Source: Eubacteriales bacterium SKADARSKE-1 (GTDB taxonomy: Bacteria > Bacillota > Clostridia > Oscillospirales > Acutalibacteraceae). From it: a stretch of DNA of 64,000 nucleotides. The notes under the pieces were generated by a model, which was not told the DNA's origin, ran no database searches, and was given only the letters and a program-made list of their open reading frames with translations. The DNA lies in assembly GCA_030920305.1 (NCBI GenBank), contig JARLUB010000002.1, positions 124,001 to 188,000 of the forward strand, written 5' to 3'. Each line of letters starts with the position of its first letter. Position 1 is the stretch's first letter. Made by a program: the position numbers and the translations under genes. Positions 8,480 through 17,244 of the stretch are shown one piece after another.

Positions 8480-8596
8480 TTTTTGGAGATCCAAGCCCTT
8501 TTTTTAAAAAGGGTTTGGCCAAGGTGCAGGGATGGAATCCCTGCTGGGGTTTGGGGTGAAACACCAAGCGGGTTTGGGCGGCAGCCCAACAGGAGG
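8480..8596. repeat. GC-rich multi-hairpin intergenic repeat, copy 1
   Basis: Between def and fmt lies a block much richer in G+C than its surroundings, made of consecutive hairpins: AAGCCCTTTTT/AAAAAGGGTTT, GCAGGGAT/ATCCCTGC, TTGGGGTG/CACCAAG and TTGGGC/GCCCAA. The last module (TTTGGGCGGCAGCCCAACAG) recurs at 47764-47783 with one substitution. The terminal GGAGG of the block acts as the fmt Shine-Dalgarno. It looks like a dispersed non-coding repeat family. Confidence 0.65.
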
Positions 8597-8603
8597 GATG
8601 TTA

Positions 8604-9524
8604 GTGAAAATAGTTTTTATGGGGACACCAGATTTTGCGGTGCCGAGCTTGGAGGCTCTAATAAATTCAGATTACAAGGTTGTTGGAGTCTTTACTCAAC
8701 CTGATAAAAAAAGGGGGAGAGGCTATGAGCTTTCTTTACCACCAGTAAAAAAGACTGCAGATAAATATCATATTGCGGTTTTCCAGCCTCAAACTTTAAA
8801 AAATGATGAAGCCTATGAAAAACTTTTAGAATTACAACCTGATCTTATAATAGTTGTAGCATATGGAAAAATATTGCCTGAGAATGTTTTGAAGTTACCA
8901 AAACTCGGTTGTATAAATGTGCATGGTTCGCTTTTGCCAGAATATAGAGGAGCTGCGCCAATACAGTGGGCAGTTATTGATGGGAAAGAAAAAACAGGTA
9001 TTACCACAATGTATATGGACAAGGGCCTTGATACTGGAGACATGCTTCTGAAAGAAGAAGTAACGATAGATCCGAATGAAACATCAGGTGAACTTTATGA
9101 TAGACTTTCAAAAATTGGAGCCAATCTTTTAATAAAAACACTAAATGGCCTTGACAGTGGAACAATAAAACGAGAAAAACAAGACGATGCAAAAGCAACA
9201 TATGCTAAAATATTAACGAAAGATCTATCATTAATTGATTGGAATAAAAACGCTTTTGATATTCATAATTTAGTGAGAGGACTTAACCCTTGGCCAGTTG
9301 CTTCAACTGTTCTTGACAGCAAGACTTTAAAGATATATAAAACCAAATTAGCAAACGCAATTGCTTCTAAGCCCGGAATTGTTTTAAATGAATCACCATT
9401 TGTTGTTTCTTGCGGCAACAATACTGCTATAGAAATTTTAGAACTTCAGATGGAAAACAAAAAACGAATGCAATCGGATGCCTTTTTAAGAGGTTATAAA
9501 ATAAAAAATATAAACTTAAGTTAG
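8604..9524 (+). CDS. fmt: Methionyl-tRNA formyltransferase
   Basis: About 306 residues. It transfers formyl from 10-formyl-THF to initiator Met-tRNA. The start VKIVFMGTPDFAVPSLEAL matches the family; the catalytic region NVHGSLLPEYRGAAPIQWAV carries the conserved Asn and His, with the catalytic Asp in GLDTGDML. The C-terminal OB-type tRNA-binding domain starts around residue 205. The GTG start at 8604 is chosen because AGGAGG is spaced seven bases ahead. Starts further upstream (from 8532) would translate the intergenic repeat. Confidence 0.93.
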   Translation: MKIVFMGTPDFAVPSLEALINSDYKVVGVFTQPDKKRGRGYELSLPPVKKTADKYHIAVFQPQTLKNDEAYEKLLELQPDLIIVVAYGKILPENVLKLPKLGCINVHGSLLPEYRGAAPIQWAVIDGKEKTGITTMYMDKGLDTGDMLLKEEVTIDPNETSGELYDRLSKIGANLLIKTLNGLDSGTIKREKQDDAKATYAKILTKDLSLIDWNKNAFDIHNLVRGLNPWPVASTVLDSKTLKIYKTKLANAIASKPGIVLNESPFVVSCGNNTAIEILELQMENKKRMQSDAFLRGYKIKNINLS

Positions 9525-9538
9525 GATGTTGATTTATT

Positions 9539-10252
9539 ATGTACAGGTATGGTCTTTATGGTTTTGATTATACTTATTTTATATTTATGATCCCGGCAAT
9601 AATTATTTCGCTTTGGGCACAAATAAAAGTAAAAACTACGTTTAGCAAATACTCAAAAGTACCGAACTCAAGAGGGATGACTGGCGCTGATGCTGCACAC
9701 AGGGTTTTAAGTTATAACGAAGTGACGGATGTTACTTTGCAGCATGTATCTGGAGAACTAACAGATAATTTTAATCCTAAAGATAAGACTTTAAATCTTT
9801 CTGATCCTGTATATTCTAAAACTTCAGTTGCAGCAGTTGGTGTAGCAGCACATGAAGCAGGTCATGCGGTGCAACACGCACAAGGGTATGCACCAATGAA
9901 ATTAAGGTCGTTTTTAGTTCCAGCAGCCAATATTGGTTCTACTTTATCATTTCCGCTGATATTAGTTGGCCTTATTTTACCAGTTCAATATATCTATGTT
10001 GTATATTTTGGAATAGCACTTTTTAGTTTAGCTGTTTTATTTCAGCTTGTGACATTACCAGTTGAAATTGATGCTAGTCGTCGTGCGTTAAAAACACTGG
10101 AAAACTCTGGCGATTTATATGATGAAGAATTAGATGGAGCTAAAAAGGTTTTAAAAGCTGCAGCTATGACGTATCTTGCAGCGACATTTGTAGCGCTTTT
10201 GAATTTACTCAGAATTTTATTGCTGGTAAGTGGCAGAAGAGGAAATGACTAA
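9539..10252 (+). CDS. YugP-type membrane zinc metallopeptidase
   Basis: A 237-residue membrane protein of the YugP/DUF zinc metallopeptidase family. It has an N-terminal membrane helix (YFIFMIPAIIISLWAQIKV), a zincin motif HEAGHAVQHAQGY near residue 105, and two or three hydrophobic helices toward the C-terminus. The sequence LQHVSGELTDNFNPKD and the LSDPVYS segment are typical of the family. The physiological substrate is unknown. Its stop overlaps the rsmB start (TAATG), placing it firmly in the translation operon, as in many Clostridia. Confidence 0.85.
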   Translation: MYRYGLYGFDYTYFIFMIPAIIISLWAQIKVKTTFSKYSKVPNSRGMTGADAAHRVLSYNEVTDVTLQHVSGELTDNFNPKDKTLNLSDPVYSKTSVAAVGVAAHEAGHAVQHAQGYAPMKLRSFLVPAANIGSTLSFPLILVGLILPVQYIYVVYFGIALFSLAVLFQLVTLPVEIDASRRALKTLENSGDLYDEELDGAKKVLKAAAMTYLAATFVALLNLLRILLLVSGRRGND

Positions 10253-11589
10253 TGTCCAATGCAAGAGAAACAGCATTTGAGGCCCTTTTAAAGGTTGAAA
10301 AGGAAGAAGCTTATTCAAATATAGTTTTGAACAATATAATAAAAATTTCTGATTTAAGTTCTAAAGACATATCTCTTTGCTCAGCCATTTTTTACGGGGT
10401 TTTAGAGAAAAAATTAACATTAAATTATATTATTTCAAAGTATTCTAAAATGCCAATAAAAAAGTTATCGATTGAAGTTTTATTAATATTTTATATTGGA
10501 ATTTATCAACTTTTCTATATGAATAAGATCCCAAAAAGTGCTGCAGTTAATGAATCAGTAAAACTTTCTAAGTGTAAAAAACTGTATAGCGCAGCTGGTT
10601 TTATAAATGGAATTTTAAGATCTATTGTGAGAGATGGAACAAAGCTTTCTCTAGATGATCTAGAAGAAAATTCTTTGAAGTATTTGAGTATAAAATATTC
10701 TTGTCCTGAATGGATAATTAGTATGTGGCAAAGCTCTTATGGCGATCAGTGCACTATTGGCATTTTAAAGTCGCTCGAAATTAAAGTGCCAATAAACATA
10801 AGAGTTAATACTTTAAAAACCACTAAAAAAGAACTTATGAATATTTTAGTAAACGAGGGATTAAAAGTTTGTGACATTAATCTCTTGGAAAATTCATTAG
10901 AAATCAGTGGGACAGGTTCTATTGAAAGTCTTAAAAGTTTTAAAGATGGACTTTTTCATGTTCAGGACATATCTTCTCAAATTTGCTGTAAAATTTTAGA
11001 CCCAAAGCCAGGCTATAAAGTTGCAGATGTTTGTGCTGCACCGGGAGGCAAATCTTTTACAATTGCTGAGCTTATGAAAAACAATGGCGAAATTTTATCT
11101 TTTGATCTGTATGAACAAAAGGTTAATTTGATTAAAAACGGTGCCAAACGTCTTGGGATAGAAATAATAAAATCTAAAGTAAAAGACGCTAAGCTACCAA
11201 TGGAAAGTGGCACTTTAGTGGACCGAGTTTTATGCGATGCTCCATGCTCTGGTTTTGGTATAATTCGACGAAAGCCGGAAATTCGCTATAAAGATAAAGA
11301 TCTTTTTAAAGATCTGCCAAAATTGCAGTATGAGATTTTGTCGGCATCTGAAAAAAAGCTAAAACCAAGTGGAACTTTAGTTTATTCGACTTGTACATTA
11401 AACCAAAAAGAAAATGGTGAAGTAGCAGACAAATTTTTAATTGAACACAAGAATTATGAGCCATTACCCATTTTATTAGAAGGAGTAGACAAAGCTATTG
11501 ACGAGCCGAAGAATCAGCTGACTTTAATGCCGCATATACATAATACGGATGGATTTTTTATAGCATGTTTCAGAAAGTTGAGTGATTAA
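10252..11589 (+). CDS. rsmB: 16S rRNA m5C967 methyltransferase
   Basis: A 445-residue protein with an N-terminal NusB-like RNA-binding domain (about 1-130) and a C-terminal SAM-dependent m5C methyltransferase. The SAM motif VCAAPGGKSFTIAELM is near residue 260. The two catalytic cysteines occur in DAPCSGFGIIRRKPE near 328 and STCTLNQKENGE near 380. It is preceded by the metallopeptidase with a one-base overlap and followed immediately by rlmN. Confidence 0.93.
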   Translation: MSNARETAFEALLKVEKEEAYSNIVLNNIIKISDLSSKDISLCSAIFYGVLEKKLTLNYIISKYSKMPIKKLSIEVLLIFYIGIYQLFYMNKIPKSAAVNESVKLSKCKKLYSAAGFINGILRSIVRDGTKLSLDDLEENSLKYLSIKYSCPEWIISMWQSSYGDQCTIGILKSLEIKVPINIRVNTLKTTKKELMNILVNEGLKVCDINLLENSLEISGTGSIESLKSFKDGLFHVQDISSQICCKILDPKPGYKVADVCAAPGGKSFTIAELMKNNGEILSFDLYEQKVNLIKNGAKRLGIEIIKSKVKDAKLPMESGTLVDRVLCDAPCSGFGIIRRKPEIRYKDKDLFKDLPKLQYEILSASEKKLKPSGTLVYSTCTLNQKENGEVADKFLIEHKNYEPLPILLEGVDKAIDEPKNQLTLMPHIHNTDGFFIACFRKLSD

Positions 11590-12657
11590 TTGCCAAGCGT
11601 TGACATAAAGTCTATGTTTTTAGATGAAATTATAACTGATTTTGAAAAGCTTTCTTTGCCACCATATAAAGCTAAACAAGTTTTTAGGTGGCTTTCAAAA
11701 GGTGCGCAAAATTTTGATGAAATGTCAGATTTATCTATTGAATTGCGAAATACCTTAAAGACTAAATATTATATCTCAAAAGTGAATATTGAAAAAAAAT
11801 TAATTTCAGCTTATGATGGAACTATAAAATATTTATTTAAATTAGATGATGGAGAGTATATTGAGTCTGTTATTATGAAGTACCATCATGGCTACTCAAT
11901 TTGCATTTCAACTCAAGTTGGGTGTAAGATGGGATGTAAATTTTGTGCTACTGGCAAGAGCGGATTTTCAAGAAATCTTACTCCCGCTGAAATGCTTTCA
12001 CAAGTTCAAACTGCCGAGCTAGACAACAATATTAGAATTTCCAATATTGTTTTAATGGGAATGGGTGAACCACTTGATAATTATGATAATGTTGTAAGAT
12101 TTTTAAAACTGGTTTCAAGCCCTGATGGTATGAATATTGGTATGCGGCATATTTCGCTTTCAACTTGTGGTATAATAGACAAGATTTATGATTTGGCAAA
12201 AGAAAAGTTTCAGCTTACTTTGTCGGTGTCTCTTCATGCGCCAAACAATGTAATAAGAAATAAAATAATGCCTATTAACAATGGGTTTGATATAGATGAA
12301 TTATTAAAAGCTTGTAGATTTTATATTGAAAAAACAAATAGGAGGATTTCTTTTGAATATGCTATGATATCCGGGCTAAATGATAGCACTGAATGTGCTC
12401 TTGAGCTATCTAAAAAGCTAAGATCAATGCTGTGTCATGTGAATTTAATTCCAGTAAATAGCAGTGGGGATAATGATGGATATAAAAAAAGTGATTGGAA
12501 AGCTCTTGAAAATTTTAGTGGAGTTCTACTAAAAACTGGAATACCGGTTACAGTAAGAAGAACGCTGGGTTCTGATATAAATGCATCTTGTGGGCAGCTA
12601 AGACGCAATATTGGGCAAAAGAGAGGTAGATTTAGTGAAAATATACGGAAAAACTGA
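11590..12657 (+). CDS. rlmN: 23S rRNA m2A2503 / tRNA m2A37 methyltransferase
   Basis: A 355-residue radical SAM enzyme. The cluster motif CKMGCKFCATG is near residue 115. The C-terminal catalytic Cys is in NASCGQLRRN near residue 333, and the other methyl-accepting region is intact. It begins with TTG directly after the rsmB stop, so it depends on translational coupling. Its end overlaps the stp start by 23 bases. The gene order is standard in Firmicutes. Confidence 0.94.
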   Translation: MPSVDIKSMFLDEIITDFEKLSLPPYKAKQVFRWLSKGAQNFDEMSDLSIELRNTLKTKYYISKVNIEKKLISAYDGTIKYLFKLDDGEYIESVIMKYHHGYSICISTQVGCKMGCKFCATGKSGFSRNLTPAEMLSQVQTAELDNNIRISNIVLMGMGEPLDNYDNVVRFLKLVSSPDGMNIGMRHISLSTCGIIDKIYDLAKEKFQLTLSVSLHAPNNVIRNKIMPINNGFDIDELLKACRFYIEKTNRRISFEYAMISGLNDSTECALELSKKLRSMLCHVNLIPVNSSGDNDGYKKSDWKALENFSGVLLKTGIPVTVRRTLGSDINASCGQLRRNIGQKRGRFSENIRKN

Positions 12658-13363
12658 TACGGGTGTTGTAAGAAAAACAAATCAAGACAGTTTTAATTTT
12701 GGTGTTATAAATGAGTCTTTTGTGTGGGCAGTAGTTTGTGATGGAGTCGGAGGAAATAATTCTGGAGACGTTGCAAGCCATTTAGCAACAGAAGTTGTTC
12801 AGAAAAAGATAAACGATGTTTATAGAGAAAATATGACAGATGATGAAATAAAATCATTACTTAGCAGTTGTATTGAGTTTGCTAGTTCTGAGATTTTTAA
12901 TAAATCAAATGAAAAGCAAGAATATTTTGGAATGCGCACAACAATAGTTTTAGTAGCTGTTCGAAATGATATAATCCATGTAGCACACGTAGGGGACAGT
13001 CGTGCATATTTAATTTCAGAAAACAGTATAAAACAATTAACGGTTGATCATTCAATAGTACAAGAGTTAGTAAAAAAGGGTGAAATAACAACAGAAGAAG
13101 CAAAAAATCATCCAAAGAAAAATATTATTACTAGGTCTTTGGGAGCACAAAGTGATGTAGAGGTTGATTATGTTCAGCAAAATTTTCCCAAAGATAGTGC
13201 CATTTTAGTTTGTACAGATGGTTTGTCAAATTACATGGAAAAACAAGAATTACTTAATTATTTTAAGGATTTAGAAGGACAGCAGCTAGTTGATTCTTTG
13301 ATTAACTATGCTAATGATATGGGTGGAAACGATAATATTACAGCGCTTGTAATTACAAGATAA
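12635..13363 (+). CDS. stp: PP2C-type Ser/Thr protein phosphatase
   Basis: About 242 residues. It dephosphorylates targets of the adjacent PrkC kinase. Metal-binding Asp motifs are clear: VVCDGVGGNNSGDVAS, AHVGDSRAYL, VCTDGLSNYM and GGNDNITALVI. The start is GTG at 12635, preceded by GAGAGGTAG, giving MKIYGKTDTG. It lies partly inside the 3' end of rlmN and 50 bases before prkC. Confidence 0.93.
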   Translation: MKIYGKTDTGVVRKTNQDSFNFGVINESFVWAVVCDGVGGNNSGDVASHLATEVVQKKINDVYRENMTDDEIKSLLSSCIEFASSEIFNKSNEKQEYFGMRTTIVLVAVRNDIIHVAHVGDSRAYLISENSIKQLTVDHSIVQELVKKGEITTEEAKNHPKKNIITRSLGAQSDVEVDYVQQNFPKDSAILVCTDGLSNYMEKQELLNYFKDLEGQQLVDSLINYANDMGGNDNITALVITR

Positions 13364-13413
13364 AAATATTGCGCTAATTTTGATCAATATTTAGAAATTC
13401 GGAGGTTGGGTTA

Positions 13414-15510
13414 GTGGTAGATAGATATACCGGAAAAAAACTTGATGATCGCTATGAAATTCATGAATTATTAGGCTGTGGTGGAATGGCCATGGTTTAT
13501 AGCGCTTATGATACTGTAAACAAAAGAACTGTAGCTATAAAAATATTAAAGGATGAATTTTCAGGTAATGAAGATTTTATAAGAAGATTTAAAAATGAGT
13601 CTAAAACCATAGCGATGTTATCTCATAATAATATTGTTAAAGTGTACGATGTTAGCTTTGGTGATAAAATTCAATATATAGTTATGGAGTATATAGACGG
13701 GATTACTTTAAAGGAATATATAGATAAACAACATACGATAAAATGGAAAGAAGCTGTACATTTCACTACTCAGATTTTACAAGCATTGTCACATGCTCAT
13801 GAAAAGGGCGTAATTCATAGAGATATAAAACCACAAAACATAATGCTTCTTCGCGATGGAACAATTAAGGTAACTGATTTTGGAATAGCAAAGTTTTCAA
13901 AGTATGAAACAAGAACAATGACAGATAAGGCTATTGGATCTGTACATTACATTTCTCCTGAACAGGCCAGAGGCGATTTAACAGATGAAAAGACAGATGT
14001 TTATTCTGTTGGGGTATTACTTTACGAAATGTTAACAGGAACACTGCCTTTTGAAGCTGAAAATGCTGTATCTGTAGCTATTATGCAACTTCAATCAAAT
14101 CCAAAACCCCTACGCGAAGTAAACCCTGATATTCCAGAGGGCCTTGAGGAAATTACATTAAAAGCTATGCAAAAAAATCCTAAGTATAGATATGATTCTG
14201 CTGAAGATATGTTGTTTGCAATAGGTCAATTTCAGAAAAATCTTAGTGTAAGGTTTGAATACAAATATTTTAATGATGACAATCCAACTAAGTATATTGA
14301 TGCTGTAAATAGTGTAAAAGACGCTAGACACAAATTAAATTACGGAGATGAATACTTAGACGAGGATGATAAAGAAAAGTCTTCAAAAGCTATAAATATA
14401 GTTATTGGTGTAGGTATTGCTATTGTTATTCTTTCTGTTATTTTAATATCTGGACTTCTTACAGGCTGGTTTGGACTAGGTGCAAAAGATGTTGATGTTC
14501 CTAATTTTGTTGGTATGAAGGTTACTGAAGTTGCTGACAATAAAGATTATAAGTTTACCTGGGAAATAAAATATGCATATGACTCTAGCAAAGAGGAGGG
14601 AATAATAATTGATCAGGATCCCAAAGCTGGATCCAAAAGAGTTAAAGAAAATTCTAAAATTGTTTTGGTTGTTAACAGTTCAGGCACCAAGGTAGCAGTA
14701 CCAGCAGTTAAAGGAAAGACCGCGGAAGTAGCTATGGCTGAGCTAAAGGATGTTGGACTGCTATATGAGATATTAAAAGTTGAAGACAGTGAAACAGCTG
14801 AAGGTATAGTTGTTGGAACAGATCCGCAAGAAGGCAAAGAGATTACAGTAAATAGCATTGTAAAAGTATTTGTAAGCCGAGGAGCTGGAGATAAAAAAGT
14901 TACGATTCCAAATGTTATAAATAAAACATTAAGCGAAGCGACTGCCGAGCTTGTTTCAAAAGGGCTTAAAGTTTCAGAAAATATAATTAAAGAAAACAGT
15001 TCAAAAGCAAAAGATGTAGTTCTTTCAACAAATCCTTTGCCAGGAATAGAGGTAGAAGAAGGCTCAACTATTACATTAACGGTAAGCTCAGGCGAGGTGG
15101 CGAAAAAAACAATTTCTATATACGTAGATCTACCAGCAAGTGTTACAAAGGAAGTAAGCCTTAAGGTATATATTGATGGAGTGTTAGACACTGATCATTC
15201 AAAAACACTTGTACCTGCTTATAATACAACATATACTTTACCTGTTACTGGAGCAAGTGGCAAAAAATCTGTTGTAGTTAATTTAGACGGAAAGCAGTAT
15301 AGAGCTTATGAGGTTGATTTTGACCAAGGAACAGTTAAAACTATAGCAGCATATGCATATACTTCAGTTTCCAACAAAAATACTTCATCAAACTCCACAC
15401 CATCATTTTCTTCAAATTCTTCTACTTTTTCCGATGCGAGGGAAAGAAATGAAGTAAAAACCAAGGTTGTAAAAAAGGGCAATACTCGCACAAACAATAG
15501 GGGTTATTGA
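13414..15510 (+). CDS. prkC: PASTA-domain Ser/Thr protein kinase PrkC
   Basis: A 698-residue transmembrane kinase. The kinase domain (about 1-270) has a glycine loop LLGCGGMAMVYSA, catalytic HRDIKPQN near 135 and DFGIAKF near 155. A single membrane helix lies at about 328-355. Three PASTA repeats follow (about 360-565), which bind muropeptides or beta-lactam-like ligands. The C-terminus adds a beta-rich segment and a Ser/Asn/Thr-rich tail (NKNTSSNSTPSFSSNSSTF) with a basic end, longer than in many homologues. In Bacillus this kinase wakes spores in response to muropeptides, which fits the sporulation genes nearby. GTG start with GGAGG upstream. Confidence 0.94.
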   Translation: MVDRYTGKKLDDRYEIHELLGCGGMAMVYSAYDTVNKRTVAIKILKDEFSGNEDFIRRFKNESKTIAMLSHNNIVKVYDVSFGDKIQYIVMEYIDGITLKEYIDKQHTIKWKEAVHFTTQILQALSHAHEKGVIHRDIKPQNIMLLRDGTIKVTDFGIAKFSKYETRTMTDKAIGSVHYISPEQARGDLTDEKTDVYSVGVLLYEMLTGTLPFEAENAVSVAIMQLQSNPKPLREVNPDIPEGLEEITLKAMQKNPKYRYDSAEDMLFAIGQFQKNLSVRFEYKYFNDDNPTKYIDAVNSVKDARHKLNYGDEYLDEDDKEKSSKAINIVIGVGIAIVILSVILISGLLTGWFGLGAKDVDVPNFVGMKVTEVADNKDYKFTWEIKYAYDSSKEEGIIIDQDPKAGSKRVKENSKIVLVVNSSGTKVAVPAVKGKTAEVAMAELKDVGLLYEILKVEDSETAEGIVVGTDPQEGKEITVNSIVKVFVSRGAGDKKVTIPNVINKTLSEATAELVSKGLKVSENIIKENSSKAKDVVLSTNPLPGIEVEEGSTITLTVSSGEVAKKTISIYVDLPASVTKEVSLKVYIDGVLDTDHSKTLVPAYNTTYTLPVTGASGKKSVVVNLDGKQYRAYEVDFDQGTVKTIAAYAYTSVSNKNTSSNSTPSFSSNSSTFSDARERNEVKTKVVKKGNTRTNNRGY

Positions 15511-15518
15511 GGATAAAT

Positions 15519-16421
15519 ATGGAGGAGTATAAGGGAACTATATTAAAGGGTATAGGCGGTTTTTATTATGTGAATACAACCGCTGGTGTTTTTGAATGCA
15601 AAGCTGCTGGAAAATTTAGAAAAGATAAATTGATTCCGCTTGTTGGAGACACAGTGTTTATTGAAACCTATGACAATGAAACAGGTGGTTATGCGGCCAT
15701 TAAATCAATAAAAAAAAGAAAAAATCAACTGATAAGACCACCAATTGCCAATATAGATAAGCTTTTAATAGTTTTATCTGTTTGTGATCCAGCCCCTAAT
15801 ACTATAATTATAGACAAATTAATAGCAATGGCCATTTCCAATAATATTGAGCCTGTACTTATAATATCAAAAATAGATCTTTCATCTGCTGAAAAAATTT
15901 TGGATATATATAAATTATCAGGAATAAAATCAATTTTGTTTTCTAGGGTTGATGGTTCAGGTGAGGATTTAGAAGAAATAAAAAGCGTTTTAAAAGGGAA
16001 TATAAGTGCTTTTACAGGTAATTCTGGTGTTGGAAAATCTACTATATTAAATTGTTTAGATAAAACTTTGGGTTTGCAAACTGGAGATATTAGTAAAAAG
16101 TTGGGTAGAGGTCGGCACACAACTAGACATGTGGAATTATTTTTGTTGCCTTTTGGAGGTTATGTCGCAGATACTCCTGGATTTTCAAGTATAGATATTG
16201 GTAAGTTTAATATTATAAAAAAAAGTGAATTGGCCTACTGTTTTAAAGAATTTAGGTCATTCATAAATTTTTGTAAATTTACTTCTTGCAGTCATACAGG
16301 AGAAGTAGGGTGTGCAGTTGTTGAAGCTGTTAATAAAGGTGAAATTAACCTTTATAGGTATAAAAGTTATATTTCAATATATAATGAAATAAAAAGTAAC
16401 AAAGAGTGGGAAAAATCATAA
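15519..16421 (+). CDS. rsgA: Ribosome small-subunit GTPase RsgA
   Basis: About 300 residues, a circularly permuted GTPase acting in late 30S maturation. There is an OB fold at the N-terminus, then the permuted motifs IISKIDLS (G4), GNSGVGKST (G1) and DTPGFSS (G3). A C-terminal zinc knuckle (C, CKFTSCSH, GC) follows. The ATG at 15519 has GAGG at a good distance; an in-frame TTG four codons earlier would overlap the prkC stop. It is the last gene of the operon; the frequently adjacent rpe is absent. Confidence 0.94.
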   Translation: MEEYKGTILKGIGGFYYVNTTAGVFECKAAGKFRKDKLIPLVGDTVFIETYDNETGGYAAIKSIKKRKNQLIRPPIANIDKLLIVLSVCDPAPNTIIIDKLIAMAISNNIEPVLIISKIDLSSAEKILDIYKLSGIKSILFSRVDGSGEDLEEIKSVLKGNISAFTGNSGVGKSTILNCLDKTLGLQTGDISKKLGRGRHTTRHVELFLLPFGGYVADTPGFSSIDIGKFNIIKKSELAYCFKEFRSFINFCKFTSCSHTGEVGCAVVEAVNKGEINLYRYKSYISIYNEIKSNKEWEKS

Positions 16422-16455
16422 AAGTTTGCTGCGGTTAAGCAGCAAACTTTTTTTT
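16420..16455 (+). terminator. Intrinsic terminator of priA-rsgA operon
   Basis: A perfect 12-bp stem AAAGTTTGCTGC/GCAGCAAACTTT with a six-base loop, followed by further T residues directly after the rsgA stop. Confidence 0.93.
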
Positions 16456-16513
16456 GAATAGATATGTAAATTATATTGCTAAAATAAGTAAAACAATGCA
16501 AACAGGTTTTTTA

Positions 16514-17032
16514 TTAAGAAAGTATTGCAACAAATCCAGGGATTAGTAAAGCAAATCCACTTATTAAAGCTTCAAAAGATGAAGCACCGGAGATGCGGTT
16601 ACAATCTGCAGATATTGGAGGTTCGCCTTTTACTAATAGGTTTCCTGTAAAATTTTCAGATTCCCCAACATCATTGGTAACTGTAAAGTAGCATGGATTT
16701 AAATTATCAGCGGTAAAATTAAGTTCACCTTTACCAGTAAATCGAGGACTAATAATTGAATCTTTTGAATCGCACGTAACTGCAGCTAAATTAAAAATTG
16801 TAGAATTATCAAAAGCCACAACAGAAAAAGTTCCGCTATCGATATTCACTAATGAGCATTCATATGGAAATATTCCAACATCGTATGGTGCGACCTCAAC
16901 AGTACCCAAGGGAAACCCCGCACTACTATCGGCAAAAACAGGTATTGACAACATACTTGACATCATCAAAATAGATAACATAATTGGCAAAGTTGCACCC
17001 CAAGAGCATAATTTTTTTACATGATTTTTCAT
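16514..17032 (-). CDS. Small secreted or membrane-anchored protein, unknown
   Basis: A 172-residue protein I do not recognise. It has a signal peptide: basic start (MKNHVKKLC), a hydrophobic core and an AxA-like site VFADSS near residue 35. A beta-rich domain of about 100 residues with four cysteines follows. The C-terminal hydrophobic helix (FEALISGFALLIPGFVAIL) could anchor it. AGGACG lies upstream of the ATG and an extended -10 promoter precedes it. It stands alone between rsgA and the CNNM gene. It could be a cell-surface protein. Confidence 0.65.
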   Translation of the reverse strand: MKNHVKKLCSWGATLPIMLSILMMSSMLSIPVFADSSAGFPLGTVEVAPYDVGIFPYECSLVNIDSGTFSVVAFDNSTIFNLAAVTCDSKDSIISPRFTGKGELNFTADNLNPCYFTVTNDVGESENFTGNLLVKGEPPISADCNRISGASSFEALISGFALLIPGFVAILS

Positions 17033-17095
17033 GAAACTTACGTCCTTTCTGAGTAAATATTAGATTTAAGTTGCTTTTTGCATTGTTTCTTACAA

Positions 17096-17104
17096 ATTAT
17101 ACCA
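17096..17104 (-). promoter_or_regulatory. Extended -10 promoter of the small secreted protein
   Basis: On the minus strand TGGTATAAT, i.e. a TG extension and a perfect TATAAT, about 65 bases before the gene. No good -35 is visible. The remainder of 17033-17244 shows nothing else I can name. Confidence 0.5.
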
Positions 17105-17244
17105 TGCGATTAAATGAATAATTTGAAGATTTTTGTATTTTATGAAGCAATTTAATGGCTAATATAAATGGAGATAAATTTCATTTTTAATAAAGTTCGT
17201 TGGCGGTATAAAAACATGCAAATTTTTTTAATTTAAAAATTATT

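Noticed and set aside
14613-15191. Minus-strand 192-codon frame
   Set aside because: Antisense to the PASTA repeats of prkC; its Ser/Thr-rich content reflects the complementary codons.
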